DNA of 64,000 nucleotides from Microbacterium sp. SORGH_AS_0862 (GCF_030818795.1 NZ_JAUTAY010000001.1:1984001-2048000), one strand, 5' to 3'; shown: positions 1 to 8,454, counted from the stretch's first letter. Translations and numbers: made by a program. Notes: generated by a model not told the origin, from the letters alone.

Positions 1-999
1 GTCGGCGAGCGCGCGCTCCCAGCCCTTGTCCGCGAGGGCGAGGGCGTAGGGCAGCGTCGCATTGGTCAGGGCGGGGGTCGACGTACCGGCCGCGGCGCCC
101 GGCATGTTGGCGACGCACGAGAAGATCGTGGGTCCGACACGGAATGTCGGGTCGTCATGAGTCGTCGGGTGCGAGTCCTCGAAGCAGCCGCCCTGGTCGA
201 TGGCGATGTCCACGAGGACGCTGCCCGTCTTCATCCGCTCCACGGTCGCGTGCGAGACGAGGTGCGGCGCCTTCGCGCCGGGGATGAGGACGGCGCCGAT
301 GACGAGGTCCGCATCCAGCACCGTGCGCTCGATCTCGTACGCGCTGGATGCCACCGTGCGCACGGCGCCGCGATACAGATCGTCGAGCTGACGCAGCCGC
401 GGGATCGAGATGTCGAGCACGGTGACGTCCGCGCCGAGCCCCACGGCCTGCGCGACCGCATTGCTTCCCGCGATGCCGCCGCCGATGACCGCGACCTTCG
501 CGGGGCGCACCCCGGGGACCCCGGCGAGCAGCACGCCGCGGCCGCCCTGCGAACCGAGGAGGTGGTAGCCGCCGGTCAGCACGGACAGGCGCCCCGCCAC
601 TTCGCTCATGGGGGCGAGCAGCGGCAGGGAGCGGTCGGGCAGCTGAACGGTCTCGTAGGCGATCGCCGTCGTCCCGGCGCCCAGCAGCGCGTCGACGAGG
701 TGCTCGTCGGCGGCCAGGTGCAGGTACGTGAAGAGGGTGAGGTCGTCGCGCAGATAGCCGTACTCGGAGGCCACCGGCTCCTTGACCTTGAGGACGAGCT
801 CGGCCGACCAGGCCTCGGCGACGTCGACGAGCCGCGCGCCCGCGGCGGCGAACTCCTCGTCGGTGATCGAGCTGCCGGTCCCGGCGCCGCTCTGCACGGC
901 GACCTCGTGGCCGTGACGCACCAGCTCGCGCACGCCGGCGGGCGTGGCGGCGACGCGGTACTCGTGGTTCTTGACCTCGGCGGGGATTCCGATGCGCAT
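1..999 (-). CDS. ald: alanine dehydrogenase, 3' end cut by window edge
   Basis: NAD-dependent oxidative deamination of L-alanine to pyruvate and ammonia. The visible 333 codons begin [16 protein letters not shown], the typical start of the family, and carry the Rossmann glycine motif GGGIAGSNA in the middle. The family is usually about 370 residues, so some 40 C-terminal residues lie beyond the left edge. The gene is divergent from an Lrp/AsnC regulator about 150 bp away, the arrangement known for ald and its activator AldR in actinobacteria. Regulation by alanine through that neighbour is therefore likely but inferred. Confidence 0.93.
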   Translation of the reverse strand, partial: MRIGIPAEVKNHEYRVAATPAGVRELVRHGHEVAVQSGAGTGSSITDEEFAAAGARLVDVAEAWSAELVLKVKEPVASEYGYLRDDLTLFTYLHLAADEHLVDALLGAGTTAIAYETVQLPDRSLPLLAPMSEVAGRLSVLTGGYHLLGSQGGRGVLLAGVPGVRPAKVAVIGGGIAGSNAVAQAVGLGADVTVLDISIPRLRQLDDLYRGAVRTVASSAYEIERTVLDADLVIGAVLIPGAKAPHLVSHATVERMKTGSVLVDIAIDQGGCFEDSHPTTHDDPTFRVGPTIFSCVANMPGAAAGTSTPALTNATLPYALALADKGWERALAD

Positions 1000-1092
1000 G
1001 GGCGCCGTCCTTCGTTTCGATGTATCAGGATGTTCGTCTGGAGCGGGCCGAATCTAGAAGAAAAGCGTGTCAGAATCACTACCTGCCGAAGA

Positions 1093-1116
1093 GAATTCTC
1101 TGCATCGGGAGAATTA
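1093..1116. promoter_or_regulatory. inverted repeat between ald and lrp-type gene, candidate operator
   Basis: GAATTCTC (1093-1100) is followed after 8 bases by GAGAATTA (1109-1116), a 7/8 inverted repeat in the AT-richest part of the divergent intergenic region. An Lrp/AsnC regulator would be expected to bind such sites. The assignment to the neighbouring regulator is inference. Confidence 0.4.
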
Positions 1117-1148
1117 CGGACGATGTCCGGTGGGACGCGGGGTGGGGT

Positions 1149-1652
1149 ATGGCGCAGGCGCAGAACCGACGGGCGGATCCGGTCGACGAGCGCATCCTCT
1201 GGGAGCTGCGCCGCGATGCGTCCCAGACCAACGCGGCGCTCGCCGCACGGGTCGGGCTCTCACCCTCGGCGACGCACGCACGGGTGCGGGCCCTGCGCGA
1301 GTCCGGCGCCCTCGGCTCTGCGCACGCCGATGTGGACTTCTCCGCTCTCGGACTGCCTCTTCAGGCCATCGTCGCGGTCAAGCTCCGCGCGCAGGCGCGG
1401 CCGGCGATCAAGACCTACGCCGAGAAGGTCTCGCGCCTCCCGAACGTCCTGAACCTCTTCTTCCTCGGTGGGCAGACCGACTTCCTCATCCACGTCGTCA
1501 CGACGTCGCCCGAGCAGCTGCGCGACTTCGTCGCCACGCGTCTGAGCATGGATCCCGCAGTCGCCTCGACGGAGACCCAGATCGTGTTCGACTGGGTGCG
1601 CACCTCGGCTCGTGCGGCCGGTTTCGACGACATGCGCGGCCCCATCGGCTGA
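1149..1652 (+). CDS. Lrp/AsnC family transcriptional regulator
   Basis: A 167-residue protein from ATG 1149, the usual length for the family. Residues about 10-55 form the winged helix-turn-helix (VDERILWELRRDA and AALAARVGLSPSATHARVR), and the C-terminal half is the RAM/AsnC effector-binding domain (from about residue 70). The reading frame is open further upstream to 1020, but the extra residues are not family-like. It is divergent from alanine dehydrogenase, so it probably controls ald in response to alanine, like AldR. The target is inferred from position only. Confidence 0.88.
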   Translation: MAQAQNRRADPVDERILWELRRDASQTNAALAARVGLSPSATHARVRALRESGALGSAHADVDFSALGLPLQAIVAVKLRAQARPAIKTYAEKVSRLPNVLNLFFLGGQTDFLIHVVTTSPEQLRDFVATRLSMDPAVASTETQIVFDWVRTSARAAGFDDMRGPIG

Positions 1653-1722
1653 CCCCTCGCCCGCATCCCTCGCCCGCATCCCTCGCTTTACCGCATCCGG
1701 TCCTCCGCGACCTGCGTCCGAC

Positions 1723-1784
1723 GCCCCAGTTCACCTGTCGCAGATCGACTCACGGTCGTCGTTCTGTGACAGGTGAACTGGGGC
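1723..1784. repeat. family B palindrome, copy B1
   Basis: Perfect 17-bp arms, 1723-1739 and 1768-1784, continue inward as a nearly perfect stem: GCAGATCGAC at 1740-1749 pairs 8/10 with GTCGTTCTGT at 1758-1767, leaving an 8-nt loop. The core TTCACCTGTC-N28-GACAGGTGAA (1730-1777) is 48 bp. Copies B2 and B3 have exactly the same core length. It lies between the Lrp-type gene and the convergent TetR gene. It could act as a bidirectional terminator, but has no T-run. Confidence 0.75.
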
Positions 1785-1792
1785 AGTCCGTG

Positions 1793-1840
1793 TTCGCCTG
1801 TCGCAGATCGACACGTTTGGCTCGATCTGTGACAGGCGAG
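1793..1840. repeat. family B palindrome, copy B2
   Basis: TTCGCCTGTC (1793-1802) and GACAGGCGAG (1831-1840) enclose 28 bases. The inner stem CAGATCGA (1804-1811) pairs perfectly with TCGATCTG (1822-1829). The core is 48 bp, as in B1 and B3, and B2 starts 63 bp after B1. Its right arm runs directly into the GC-rich tandem repeat that follows. Confidence 0.75.
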
Positions 1841-1914
1841 CCGGGCGGCAGGGCGAGCGGGCGGCAGGGCGAGCCGGGCGGCAGGGCGAGCGGGCGGCAG
1901 GGCGAGCGGGCGGG
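1838..1914. repeat. tandem 16/17-bp repeat array
   Basis: Alternating units GAGCCGGGCGGCAGGGC (17 bp) and GAGCGGGCGGCAGGGC (16 bp) occur twice each at 1838-1903, giving two copies of a 33-bp period, followed by a degenerate fifth unit. The array ends just downstream of the TetR gene's stop codon. No function can be read from it. Confidence 0.85.
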
Positions 1915-1922
1915 CGGGAGGG

Positions 1923-2561
1923 TCAGGGCTGGAGGTAGCGACGCAGGAGCAGGCGCAGCTCCTGCAGGGTCTGCTCCTCCGCGGCGGGCGGGGCGGCGAA
2001 AGCGTCGTGCAGCACGGCGTCGGCGGCGAGGAAGGCGACCCGCGCGCGGGCCGTCGCATCCGTCTCGTCACGGGTCAGCCCGCTGGCGTGGAGGAGGCGG
2101 GCGGCGGCCTCGGCCATCCGCTGCTTGTGGGCCGCCCGGTCCGCATCGATCAGCCCGCCGGTCGAGGCGGTGCCGAGGGTGCGAACCACGTCGCGGTCGC
2201 GATAGACCTCGGCGACGGCGTCGATCACGTGGCCGACGGGATCCACGGGCGGCGTGCTCTCGCGCGTCAGGACGACCGCGTTCTCGAGCAGGGCCTCGAG
2301 CCGTGCGTGATACTCGGCGACGAGCGCGCGCACGATGGCGTCGCGATCGGGAAGGTACTGGTACAGCGCGCCCACACTGACTCCCGCGGCCTCGGCCACG
2401 CGGGGGAGCGTCAGAGCGGCGACGCCCTCCCGTGTCACGAGCCCGGATGCGGCCGCCAGCGCTCGCGCCACCTTCTCGCGCGAGCGCTGCTGACGCGGCG
2501 CACGCTGCAGCGGGATGCGGTCCCAATCCGGCTCCGTCGCGGCGAGGGGTGTCACGGCCAC
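1923..2561 (-). CDS. TetR family transcriptional regulator
   Basis: A 212-residue protein from a GTG start at 2561, which has GGAAGG six bases upstream. The N-terminal helix-turn-helix spans about residues 30-75 (LPRVAEAAGVSVGALYQYL). The C-terminal ligand-binding part is not specific enough to name an effector. The gene is divergent from an aldolase-kinase-dehydrogenase operon, and a perfect 8+8 palindrome lies between them, so it very probably represses that operon and itself. Confidence 0.9.
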   Translation of the reverse strand: MAVTPLAATEPDWDRIPLQRAPRQQRSREKVARALAAASGLVTREGVAALTLPRVAEAAGVSVGALYQYLPDRDAIVRALVAEYHARLEALLENAVVLTRESTPPVDPVGHVIDAVAEVYRDRDVVRTLGTASTGGLIDADRAAHKQRMAEAAARLLHASGLTRDETDATARARVAFLAADAVLHDAFAAPPAAEEQTLQELRLLLRRYLQP

Positions 2562-2577
2562 CGCATCCTTCCGTCAG

Positions 2578-2599
2578 AAACCAAACTTGACTTTGGTTT
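2578..2599. promoter_or_regulatory. TetR-type operator overlapping the aldolase operon promoter
   Basis: AAACCAAA (2578-2585), six bases, TTTGGTTT (2592-2599): a perfect inverted repeat. It overlaps a -35 element TTGACT (2588-2593). After a 17-bp spacer comes the -10-like CATGCT (2611-2616), six bases before ATG 2623. Repressor bound here would block RNA polymerase directly. The operator role is inferred from position and symmetry. Confidence 0.7.
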
Positions 2600-2622
2600 G
2601 TCCTCGCGGTCATGCTAGCGCC

Positions 2623-3297
2623 ATGACAACGACGTCAGACATCTCCGCCGCGCGCGTCGCGGTGGCCGACGCCTCCCGATCCCTCGCCGAAGCAGGCCTC
2701 CTCGTCGGGACGGCAGGCAACGTCAGCATGCGCGTGGGGGAGTTCGCCGCCGTGACGGCGACCGGTGCCGTCCTCGGCGAACTCACTCCGGAACAGGTGA
2801 CGATCGTCACCCTCGACGGCGAGGTCGTCCAGGGTGATTGGGCGCCCACATCCGAGACGGCTCTGCACCTCGGCGTGCTGCGGCACGCGCCCGCGGATCA
2901 GGTCGGCGCGGTGGTCCACACCCACGCGCCGATGGCGACGAGCCTCTCGCTCGTGCTCGACGAAGTGCCGGTGGTGCACTACCAGCAGCTGCTCCTGGGC
3001 GGAGCGCTGCGGGTCGCCCCCTTCCATCCGTTCGGCAGCGTCGAGCTCGCGCAGGCCGTGGGAGCAGCGCTCGACGGGCGACTCGCCGCGCTCATGGCCA
3101 ACCACGGCGCCGTCGCCCTCGGGCGCGACCTCGTCCACGCGGTCGAGAACGCGCTGCTGACGGAGTGGATCTGCGACCTGTACTGGCACGCGAGAGCCAT
3201 CGGGGAACCCCGGGCGCTCGACGCTGCTGCGCAGCACGCGGTCGTCGAGGCCGCCACACGTCGCGGATACGGTCGACCCCAGCGGGCCGAGCAATGA
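2623..3297 (+). CDS. class II aldolase/adducin family protein (L-fuculose-phosphate aldolase-like)
   Basis: A 224-residue zinc-dependent class II aldolase, the length of FucA and AraD enzymes. Visible hallmarks are GNVS near residue 32, catalytic Glu at about 78 (TSETALH), the zinc-binding HTH at 99-101, and the third zinc His at 161 in NHG. Such enzymes cleave ketose 1-phosphates to dihydroxyacetone phosphate and an aldehyde. The ATG lies six bases after a -10-like element, so the message may be leaderless. Its stop overlaps the kinase start (ATGA). Substrate unknown; the TetR control and partners suggest a small dedicated catabolic route. Confidence 0.9.
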   Translation: MTTTSDISAARVAVADASRSLAEAGLLVGTAGNVSMRVGEFAAVTATGAVLGELTPEQVTIVTLDGEVVQGDWAPTSETALHLGVLRHAPADQVGAVVHTHAPMATSLSLVLDEVPVVHYQQLLLGGALRVAPFHPFGSVELAQAVGAALDGRLAALMANHGAVALGRDLVHAVENALLTEWICDLYWHARAIGEPRALDAAAQHAVVEAATRRGYGRPQRAEQ

Positions 3298-4112
3298 GCA
3301 CCGTCGGCTCCCGGCCGATCGCGCGCGGCCGGTCCGCCGAGGTCTTCGCCGACGGCGACGACCGCGTCGTCAAGCTCGCCTTCCCCGGTGTCGACGCGGC
3401 CGAGGTCGCGCAGGAGGTGGCGGCCTCCCGCCTCGCACACGAGCTCGGCATCACCCCGGTGCGCTGCCACGGTGGCGTCGAGGTGGGCGGACGCCACGGC
3501 ATCGTGTTCGATCGCATCGACGGCGTCCCGCTCACGGCCGTGGCCGAGCGCAACATCCTGCGCCTGCCTCAGGTCGGCAGCACGCTCGCGACCGAGCACC
3601 TGTTCGTCCACCGCGCGCACACCGACCGGCTGCCCGATGTGCGCGAGCTCGCCGTCGCGCAGCTCGACACCCCGGCGCTCTCGGCCCTCACGCCGGGCGA
3701 ACGGGATGCGGTCGCCCGCCGCATCCGTGCGCTCCCCGCCGGCGACGCGGTGCTGCACCTCGATTTCCACCCGCAGAACGTGTTCGTGCTGGCCGAACGG
3801 AACGTGGTCATCGACTGGCAGACGGCGGTCGCCGGCCAGCCCGCCGCCGACGTCGCCCTCACCCGCCTGCTGTTCCGCGAGGCGGAGCTCTTCCCGGGCA
3901 CCTCCGTGCCGATGCGCGTCGTCTATGGGGCGGTGCGCCGCATCCTCCTCCGCTTCTACCTGAAGTCATACCTGCGTGCCGGCACCGTCAGCGTCGCGGA
4001 CCTCGACCGGTGGGACATCGCCGCGCGCGTGCTGCGGCTCGGGCTTCTCGACATCTCATCCGAGCGCGAGCGCATGATCGCCGGCATCCGCGCCGACCTG
4101 GCGGCGGAATGA
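3294..4112 (+). CDS. APH-family small-molecule kinase
   Basis: A 272-residue protein with the aminoglycoside-phosphotransferase fold signature: VVKLAF with the ATP-binding Lys at 27, Brenner motif HLDFHPQN at 155-162 (catalytic Asp 157, Asn 162), and the metal-binding Asp 174 in VIDWQ. The ATGA overlaps on both sides put it in an operon between the aldolase and a GlpD-like dehydrogenase. Methylthioribose and deoxyribose kinases belong to the wider fold family, so a sugar or polyol kinase is plausible. Antibiotic resistance is less likely in this context. The substrate cannot be read from the sequence. Confidence 0.82.
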   Translation: MSTVGSRPIARGRSAEVFADGDDRVVKLAFPGVDAAEVAQEVAASRLAHELGITPVRCHGGVEVGGRHGIVFDRIDGVPLTAVAERNILRLPQVGSTLATEHLFVHRAHTDRLPDVRELAVAQLDTPALSALTPGERDAVARRIRALPAGDAVLHLDFHPQNVFVLAERNVVIDWQTAVAGQPAADVALTRLLFREAELFPGTSVPMRVVYGAVRRILLRFYLKSYLRAGTVSVADLDRWDIAARVLRLGLLDISSERERMIAGIRADLAAE

Positions 4113-5716
4113 GCCTGCGGCGAGCACTGCCGGGCGGTGCGGTCGATGTGCTGGTCGTCGGCGGCGGGATCACCGGCGTCGCGACAGCCTACGAGGCCGC
4201 CAGCCGTGGGCTGTCGGTCGCCCTCGTCGAGGCGGGCGACCTCGGTGGCGCCACGAGCGCCGCCACCGGCAAGCTGATCCACGGCGGTCTGCGCTACCTC
4301 AAGAACCTCGAGGTGCGCCTCGTGCGCGAATCCCTCGCCGAGCGGCGCACCCTGCTCTCCATCGCGCCGCACCTCGTGCGCCCGATCGGCATGGTGCTGC
4401 CCGAACCGGGGCTCATCGAGCATCTGGGTCTGACCGCCTACGACCTGCTGTCGTTCGACCGCAACCGGATCGCGGATGCGGCCGCGCACATCCCCCGGCA
4501 CCGGTCGCTGTCGGCATCCGAACTCGTCGACCGCGGCCTCGGATGGATGCGGCACGGCATCCTCTACTACGACGCGATGATGCTCTCGCCCGAGCGTCTC
4601 ACGCTCGCCTTCGCGGAGGCGGCCGCATCCCACCGCGCGACCATCTCGACCTACACGCGGGCGACGCGGCTGCTGGTGCGCGCGGGGCGCGTCATCGGCG
4701 CCGAGGTGCACGACTTCGTGTCGGACGAGACCGCGGAGATCGCGGCCACGGTGACGATCGACGCGACCGGCTCGTTCTCGCACGACTTCCTCTCCCGAAC
4801 GCCCGCGCTGCGCGAAGCCATCGGCCCCGCGCCCGCGGTGCGCTCCGAGGGCATCTATCTCGTCACCCGCCGCCTCGGTGAGACGATGGTGCTCACGGTG
4901 TCGTCCGGCGGGCACTTCAGCGTCGCGCCCTGGCGGGATCGGAGCCTGATCGGACCCACCGAGACCCCGTACACCGGCCCGGTCGACGAGTGGCGGCTCA
5001 CGCTGGGCGCGATCGAGCGGTTCATCGCCGAGATCAACGCGGGTGCGAAGCTCCCGGAGCCGCTGACGCTCGACGACGTCACGGCCGCGTACGGTGGTCT
5101 GCGTCCGCTCGCCGAGTCGGCGGGCGCCGACACGTACCGGGCCTCCCGCGCATCCGATCTCGTCGATCACGCGCGTCACGGGGTCGCCGGCTTGCTGTCG
5201 GCGCTCGGCGGGAAGTACACGACCTCCCGCGCCTTCGCCCAGCAGATCGTCGACAGGCTGGCCGGTCACGGCCTGCGTCCCGCGCCCTCGGCCACGGCGA
5301 CGACGCCCCTTCCCGGTGGGGATGTCGACGACGTGACGGCCGCGAAGGCCGTCCTCCGCCGGGATGCGGCGGGGTTCGGACTCGCCGCGGACACCGCCGA
5401 CGTGCTCTTCGCGCACTACGGCAGCCGCGCGCGTTCCGTGCTGGCGCTGGCCGCATCCGATCCGCGCCTCGCCGAGCGCGCCACGTCGGACGGTGAGCCG
5501 CTCGCGGCCGTCGCGTGGGCCGTGCGCGATGAAGCGCCCGAGCACCTCACCGATGTGCTGTTGCGGCGCACCGGCATCGGACGCCTCCAGGATCCCGGCG
5601 AGCGCCTCCTCGGACTGTCCGCAGACATCATGGCCGAGGCCCGCGGCTGGGACCCCGAGCGCACCGCCGCCGAGCTCGCCGCGGCGCGCACCGCCGTCCG
5701 CCTGCCCGTGGACTGA
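4109..5716 (+). CDS. FAD-dependent glycerol-3-phosphate dehydrogenase family protein
   Basis: A 535-residue GlpD-like flavoprotein. Residues about 12-35 hold the FAD-binding GGGITGVATAYEAASRG. HGGLRYL (about 55-61) and GGLRPL match the GlpD substrate-binding core, and a C-terminal helical DAO_C-type domain follows from about residue 390. Known GlpD enzymes oxidise sn-glycerol 3-phosphate to dihydroxyacetone phosphate at the membrane. Relatives such as EryB oxidise other polyol phosphates. As third gene after an aldolase and a kinase (ATGA overlap), a polyol-phosphate dehydrogenase role is possible. Plain glycerol metabolism is the alternative. Confidence 0.85.
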   Translation: MSLRRALPGGAVDVLVVGGGITGVATAYEAASRGLSVALVEAGDLGGATSAATGKLIHGGLRYLKNLEVRLVRESLAERRTLLSIAPHLVRPIGMVLPEPGLIEHLGLTAYDLLSFDRNRIADAAAHIPRHRSLSASELVDRGLGWMRHGILYYDAMMLSPERLTLAFAEAAASHRATISTYTRATRLLVRAGRVIGAEVHDFVSDETAEIAATVTIDATGSFSHDFLSRTPALREAIGPAPAVRSEGIYLVTRRLGETMVLTVSSGGHFSVAPWRDRSLIGPTETPYTGPVDEWRLTLGAIERFIAEINAGAKLPEPLTLDDVTAAYGGLRPLAESAGADTYRASRASDLVDHARHGVAGLLSALGGKYTTSRAFAQQIVDRLAGHGLRPAPSATATTPLPGGDVDDVTAAKAVLRRDAAGFGLAADTADVLFAHYGSRARSVLALAASDPRLAERATSDGEPLAAVAWAVRDEAPEHLTDVLLRRTGIGRLQDPGERLLGLSADIMAEARGWDPERTAAELAAARTAVRLPVD

Positions 5717-5737
5717 CCGCCCAGGCTCTCGAGCACC

Positions 5738-5822
5738 GCGACATCTGCACGACCCGTGGTGCAGAAGCGCCCTGGTGGGGAGGATGGGGTGCTCGCCGGG
5801 CGTTGGGTCGTGCACATGTCGC
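5738..5822. repeat. long inverted repeat (type D) between convergent genes
   Basis: GCGACATCTGCACGACCC (5738-5755) pairs 17/18 with GGGTCGTGCACATGTCGC (5805-5822) across a 49-nt loop. It sits between the stop codons of the convergent GlpD-like and F420-type oxidoreductase genes. It may act as a bidirectional terminator or as a dispersed repeat like families A-C. Only one copy is visible in this window. Confidence 0.65.
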
Positions 5823-5857
5823 CGTAGCGCCCGCACCCCGGCCTGCGCCGGCCCGGA

Positions 5858-6841
5858 TCAGAGCGCGCGGAGCTTCTCCAGCAGGGGAGCGGCGACCTCG
5901 GCGACGAAACGCTCCTGCTGCGCGTCGCCGATCTGCACGATGGCGACGTCCGTGAAACCGGCATCCAGGAACGGCCGCACGCTCTCGGCGAGCTCGTCGA
6001 GGTCGGGTCCGCACGCGATCGAGTCCGCGACGTCCTCCGGACGAACGAACTGGGATGCGGCCGCGAACCCGGCGGGCGTCGGAAGGTCGGCGTTGACGCC
6101 CCACCCGCCGCCGAACCAGCGGAACTCGTCGTGCGCCCGGGCGATCGCCGTCTCGCGGTCGGGATCCCAGCTGATCGGGATCTGGCCGATCTTGCGGCTC
6201 TCGCCGGACTCCGACCCGCCTGCCGGGTGCTTGTCATCCCACGCCTTCACGAGGTCCGCGTCCGGCTCGACGGCGATGAGGTGGTCGGAGAGGTCGACGA
6301 ACTTCTCGATGGAGCTGTCGCCGGACACCGCGACCCCGATGGGCACGCCGCCGTCGGGGTTGTCCCAGATGCGGGCCGAGTCGACTCGGAAGTACTGGCC
6401 GTCGTAGGTGACGAGCTCGCCGGTGTGCAGAGCCCGGATGATCTCGATCGCCTCGACGAGCATGTCCTGGCGCATCTGCACGGCAGGCCATCCCTCGCCC
6501 ACGACGTGCTCGTTGAGGTTCTCGCCCGAGCCCAGGCCGAGCGTGAAGCGCCCCTCGGAGAGCAGCTGCAGAGTGGCGGCCTTCTGGGCGACGATCGTGG
6601 GGTGGTAGCGCATCGTCGGGCAGGTGACGTACGTCATCAGTTCGACGCGGCTCGTCGCCTGCGCGACGGCTCCCAGCACGGTCCACGCGTGGGGCGCGTG
6701 TCCCTGGGTCGTCAGCCACGGTGAGAAGTGGTCGCTGGAGACGAGGAAGTCGAATCCCGCCTCCTCCGCGCCGGCGGCGTAGCGCACGAGCTCGCGCGGC
6801 CCGCTCTGCTCGGTCATGAGGGTGTAGCCGAAACGTGTCAT
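5858..6841 (-). CDS. luciferase-like F420-dependent oxidoreductase (G6PDH-like subfamily)
   Basis: A 327-residue TIM-barrel protein of the luciferase-like superfamily. The N-terminus FGYTLMTEQSGP, the SSDHFSPW segment and GLGSGENLNEHVVG (about residues 103-116) are typical of the F420-binding subgroup related to F420-dependent glucose-6-phosphate dehydrogenase. The ATG at 6841 has GAAGGA about 8 bases upstream. It is a single gene, convergent with the GlpD-like operon. The substrate is unknown and the F420 preference is inferred from the family. Confidence 0.85.
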   Translation of the reverse strand: MTRFGYTLMTEQSGPRELVRYAAGAEEAGFDFLVSSDHFSPWLTTQGHAPHAWTVLGAVAQATSRVELMTYVTCPTMRYHPTIVAQKAATLQLLSEGRFTLGLGSGENLNEHVVGEGWPAVQMRQDMLVEAIEIIRALHTGELVTYDGQYFRVDSARIWDNPDGGVPIGVAVSGDSSIEKFVDLSDHLIAVEPDADLVKAWDDKHPAGGSESGESRKIGQIPISWDPDRETAIARAHDEFRWFGGGWGVNADLPTPAGFAAASQFVRPEDVADSIACGPDLDELAESVRPFLDAGFTDVAIVQIGDAQQERFVAEVAAPLLEKLRAL

Positions 6842-7009
6842 CGCGTCGTCCTTCTGTGAGGGGTGTCAGCGACGCTAAGCCCCGAAGCTCCCGTCGCCGC
6901 GGGCCTTGCGCCGACGCCACGGATGCGGCAGGCGCCGCTCGCTGTCAAGCGGCTGCGAGGCGCGGGACGTGCGGGTAGCGTCCGCGATGAGCAAGGTGAC
7001 GGAGGCAAC

Positions 7010-7474
7010 ATGAGACGACGGATCGCATCGGCGCTCGTCGTGGCGGCGACGCTCGGATGGGTGCTCACCGGATGCGGAGTCCCCGCCGACCCGGACGGAT
7101 CGCTCGATCGCATCACCGGCGGCGTGCTCCGCGCCGGCGCATCGCCGAGCGGCGATCTGGTGATCGTGGACGGTGGCGAGGTGTCGGGCGTCCTCCCCGA
7201 TGTGGTCGAGGAATTCGCCGCGGCGCGGGACGCTCGCGTCGAGTGGACGATCGACAGCGAAGAGGATCTCGTCGACGATCTGGCGTCCGGGCGCCTCGAC
7301 GTCGCCGTGGGCGGCATGACCGCCCAGACGCCATGGGCCGAGCAGGTCTCGGTCACCCGCGCCTACCCGGAGCTTCCTGGGGCGAACGGAGCGGATGTCG
7401 TCATCCTTCTGCCGATGGGTGAGAACGGACTCCAGGCGGCCATCGAGGGTTTCCTCGACGAGGAGGTCGGCTGA
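7010..7474 (+). CDS. small solute-binding-domain lipoprotein
   Basis: A 154-residue secreted lipoprotein. The signal peptide MRRRIASALVVAATLGWVL ends in lipobox LTGC (Cys 22). The mature part looks like the first lobe of a family 3 amino-acid-binding protein: GVLRAGASPS, VSGVLPDVVEEFA, DDLASGRLDVAVGGMT. At about 130 mature residues it is clearly shorter than a complete binding protein (about 230 or more). GGAGG precedes ATG 7010. It overlaps the CDF-like transporter gene by one base (TGATG), so the two are translated together. A partner or sensor role for that transporter is conjecture. Confidence 0.75.
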   Translation: MRRRIASALVVAATLGWVLTGCGVPADPDGSLDRITGGVLRAGASPSGDLVIVDGGEVSGVLPDVVEEFAAARDARVEWTIDSEEDLVDDLASGRLDVAVGGMTAQTPWAEQVSVTRAYPELPGANGADVVILLPMGENGLQAAIEGFLDEEVG

Positions 7475-8454
7475 TGCGGATCGACGCGGTCGGGCGCACC
7501 GATCTCCCTGACCAGCAGCGGGAGGCGCTGCGCTCCGCCGTGCGCTGGGAGTGGTTCACGATCGGATACACGACGGTCACGATCGTGCTGATCGCCCTCG
7601 TCGTGGGCGGGTCGCAGGCGATGAAGACGGCATGGGTCGAGGACATGCTCTCCCTCATCCCGCAGATCTCTTTCCTGCTCGCGCTCCTGTTCATCCGTCG
7701 CCGGCCCACGCGGGCGTTCCCGTACGGACTCCACCGTGTGATGGGCGTCGGTCATCTCGTCGCCGGTGTGGCTCTGCTGGCGATCGGCGGCAGCCTCGCC
7801 CTCGAGTCGGTCATCGGACTCGTGAAGGCCGAGCATCCCGCGATCGGCACGGTGCGCGTGTTCGGTGCGACGGTGTGGCTGGGATGGTTCATGGTCGCCG
7901 TGATGGCGCTCGTCGTGGTGGGGCCGTTCTTCTACGGCCACGCGAAGGCGAAGCTCGCGCCGGTCCTGCACAACAAGGTGCTCTACGCGGATGCCGACAT
8001 GGCCAAGGCCGACTGGACCACGACCGTCGCCTCGATCGTGGGTGTGCTCGGGGTGGGAATCGGGCTCTGGTGGCTCGACGGCGTCGCGGCGTTGTTCATC
8101 TCGGCCGGGATCGTGTGGGACGGCATCAAGAACGCACGCACGGCCATCCTCGATCTGATCGATCAGCGGGCGCGCACCGAGGACGACAGCGGCGCCCACC
8201 CCCTCATCGGCCGCATCGTGCAGCGTCTCGAAGAGCTGCCCTGGGTGGATGAGGCCGCCGTCCGCATGCGTGACATGGGTCAGGTCTTCCACGTCGAGGC
8301 GTATGTCGTGCCCCGGCGCCGGAAGGTGCGCGTGCGCGAGCTCGACGAGGCGCGTCGCGCGGTGGCCGAGATCGATTGGAAGATGCAGGACGTGTCGATC
8401 GTGGTGGTGCCCGCTCTTCCCGAGGAAGCGACGAACGACAGGGCTGTGGCCTGA
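7474..8454 (+). CDS. cation diffusion facilitator (CDF) family transporter-like protein
   Basis: A 326-residue membrane protein with the CDF layout: about five or six hydrophobic segments between residues 28 and 210, FPYGLHRV after the second (matching the HPYG loop of CDF proteins), and YADADMAKADWTT in the fifth, which keeps the paired Asp positions of the metal site. A roughly 95-residue cytoplasmic tail follows. The metal site in the second membrane segment (VEDMLSLIP) is not a standard DxxxD, so metal specificity, or even activity, is uncertain. It is coupled to the lipoprotein gene upstream and ends flush against the coaBC stop codon. Confidence 0.78.
   Translation: MRIDAVGRTDLPDQQREALRSAVRWEWFTIGYTTVTIVLIALVVGGSQAMKTAWVEDMLSLIPQISFLLALLFIRRRPTRAFPYGLHRVMGVGHLVAGVALLAIGGSLALESVIGLVKAEHPAIGTVRVFGATVWLGWFMVAVMALVVVGPFFYGHAKAKLAPVLHNKVLYADADMAKADWTTTVASIVGVLGVGIGLWWLDGVAALFISAGIVWDGIKNARTAILDLIDQRARTEDDSGAHPLIGRIVQRLEELPWVDEAAVRMRDMGQVFHVEAYVVPRRRKVRVRELDEARRAVAEIDWKMQDVSIVVVPALPEEATNDRAVA

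Noticed and set aside
1723..1914. CRISPR array
   Set aside because: The palindromes and tandem units have no regular repeat-spacer alternation with unique spacers, and no cas gene is present.
3956..5836. 626-codon minus-strand open frame
   Set aside because: Antisense to the GlpD-like gene. The opposite strand carries the FAD-binding and substrate motifs.
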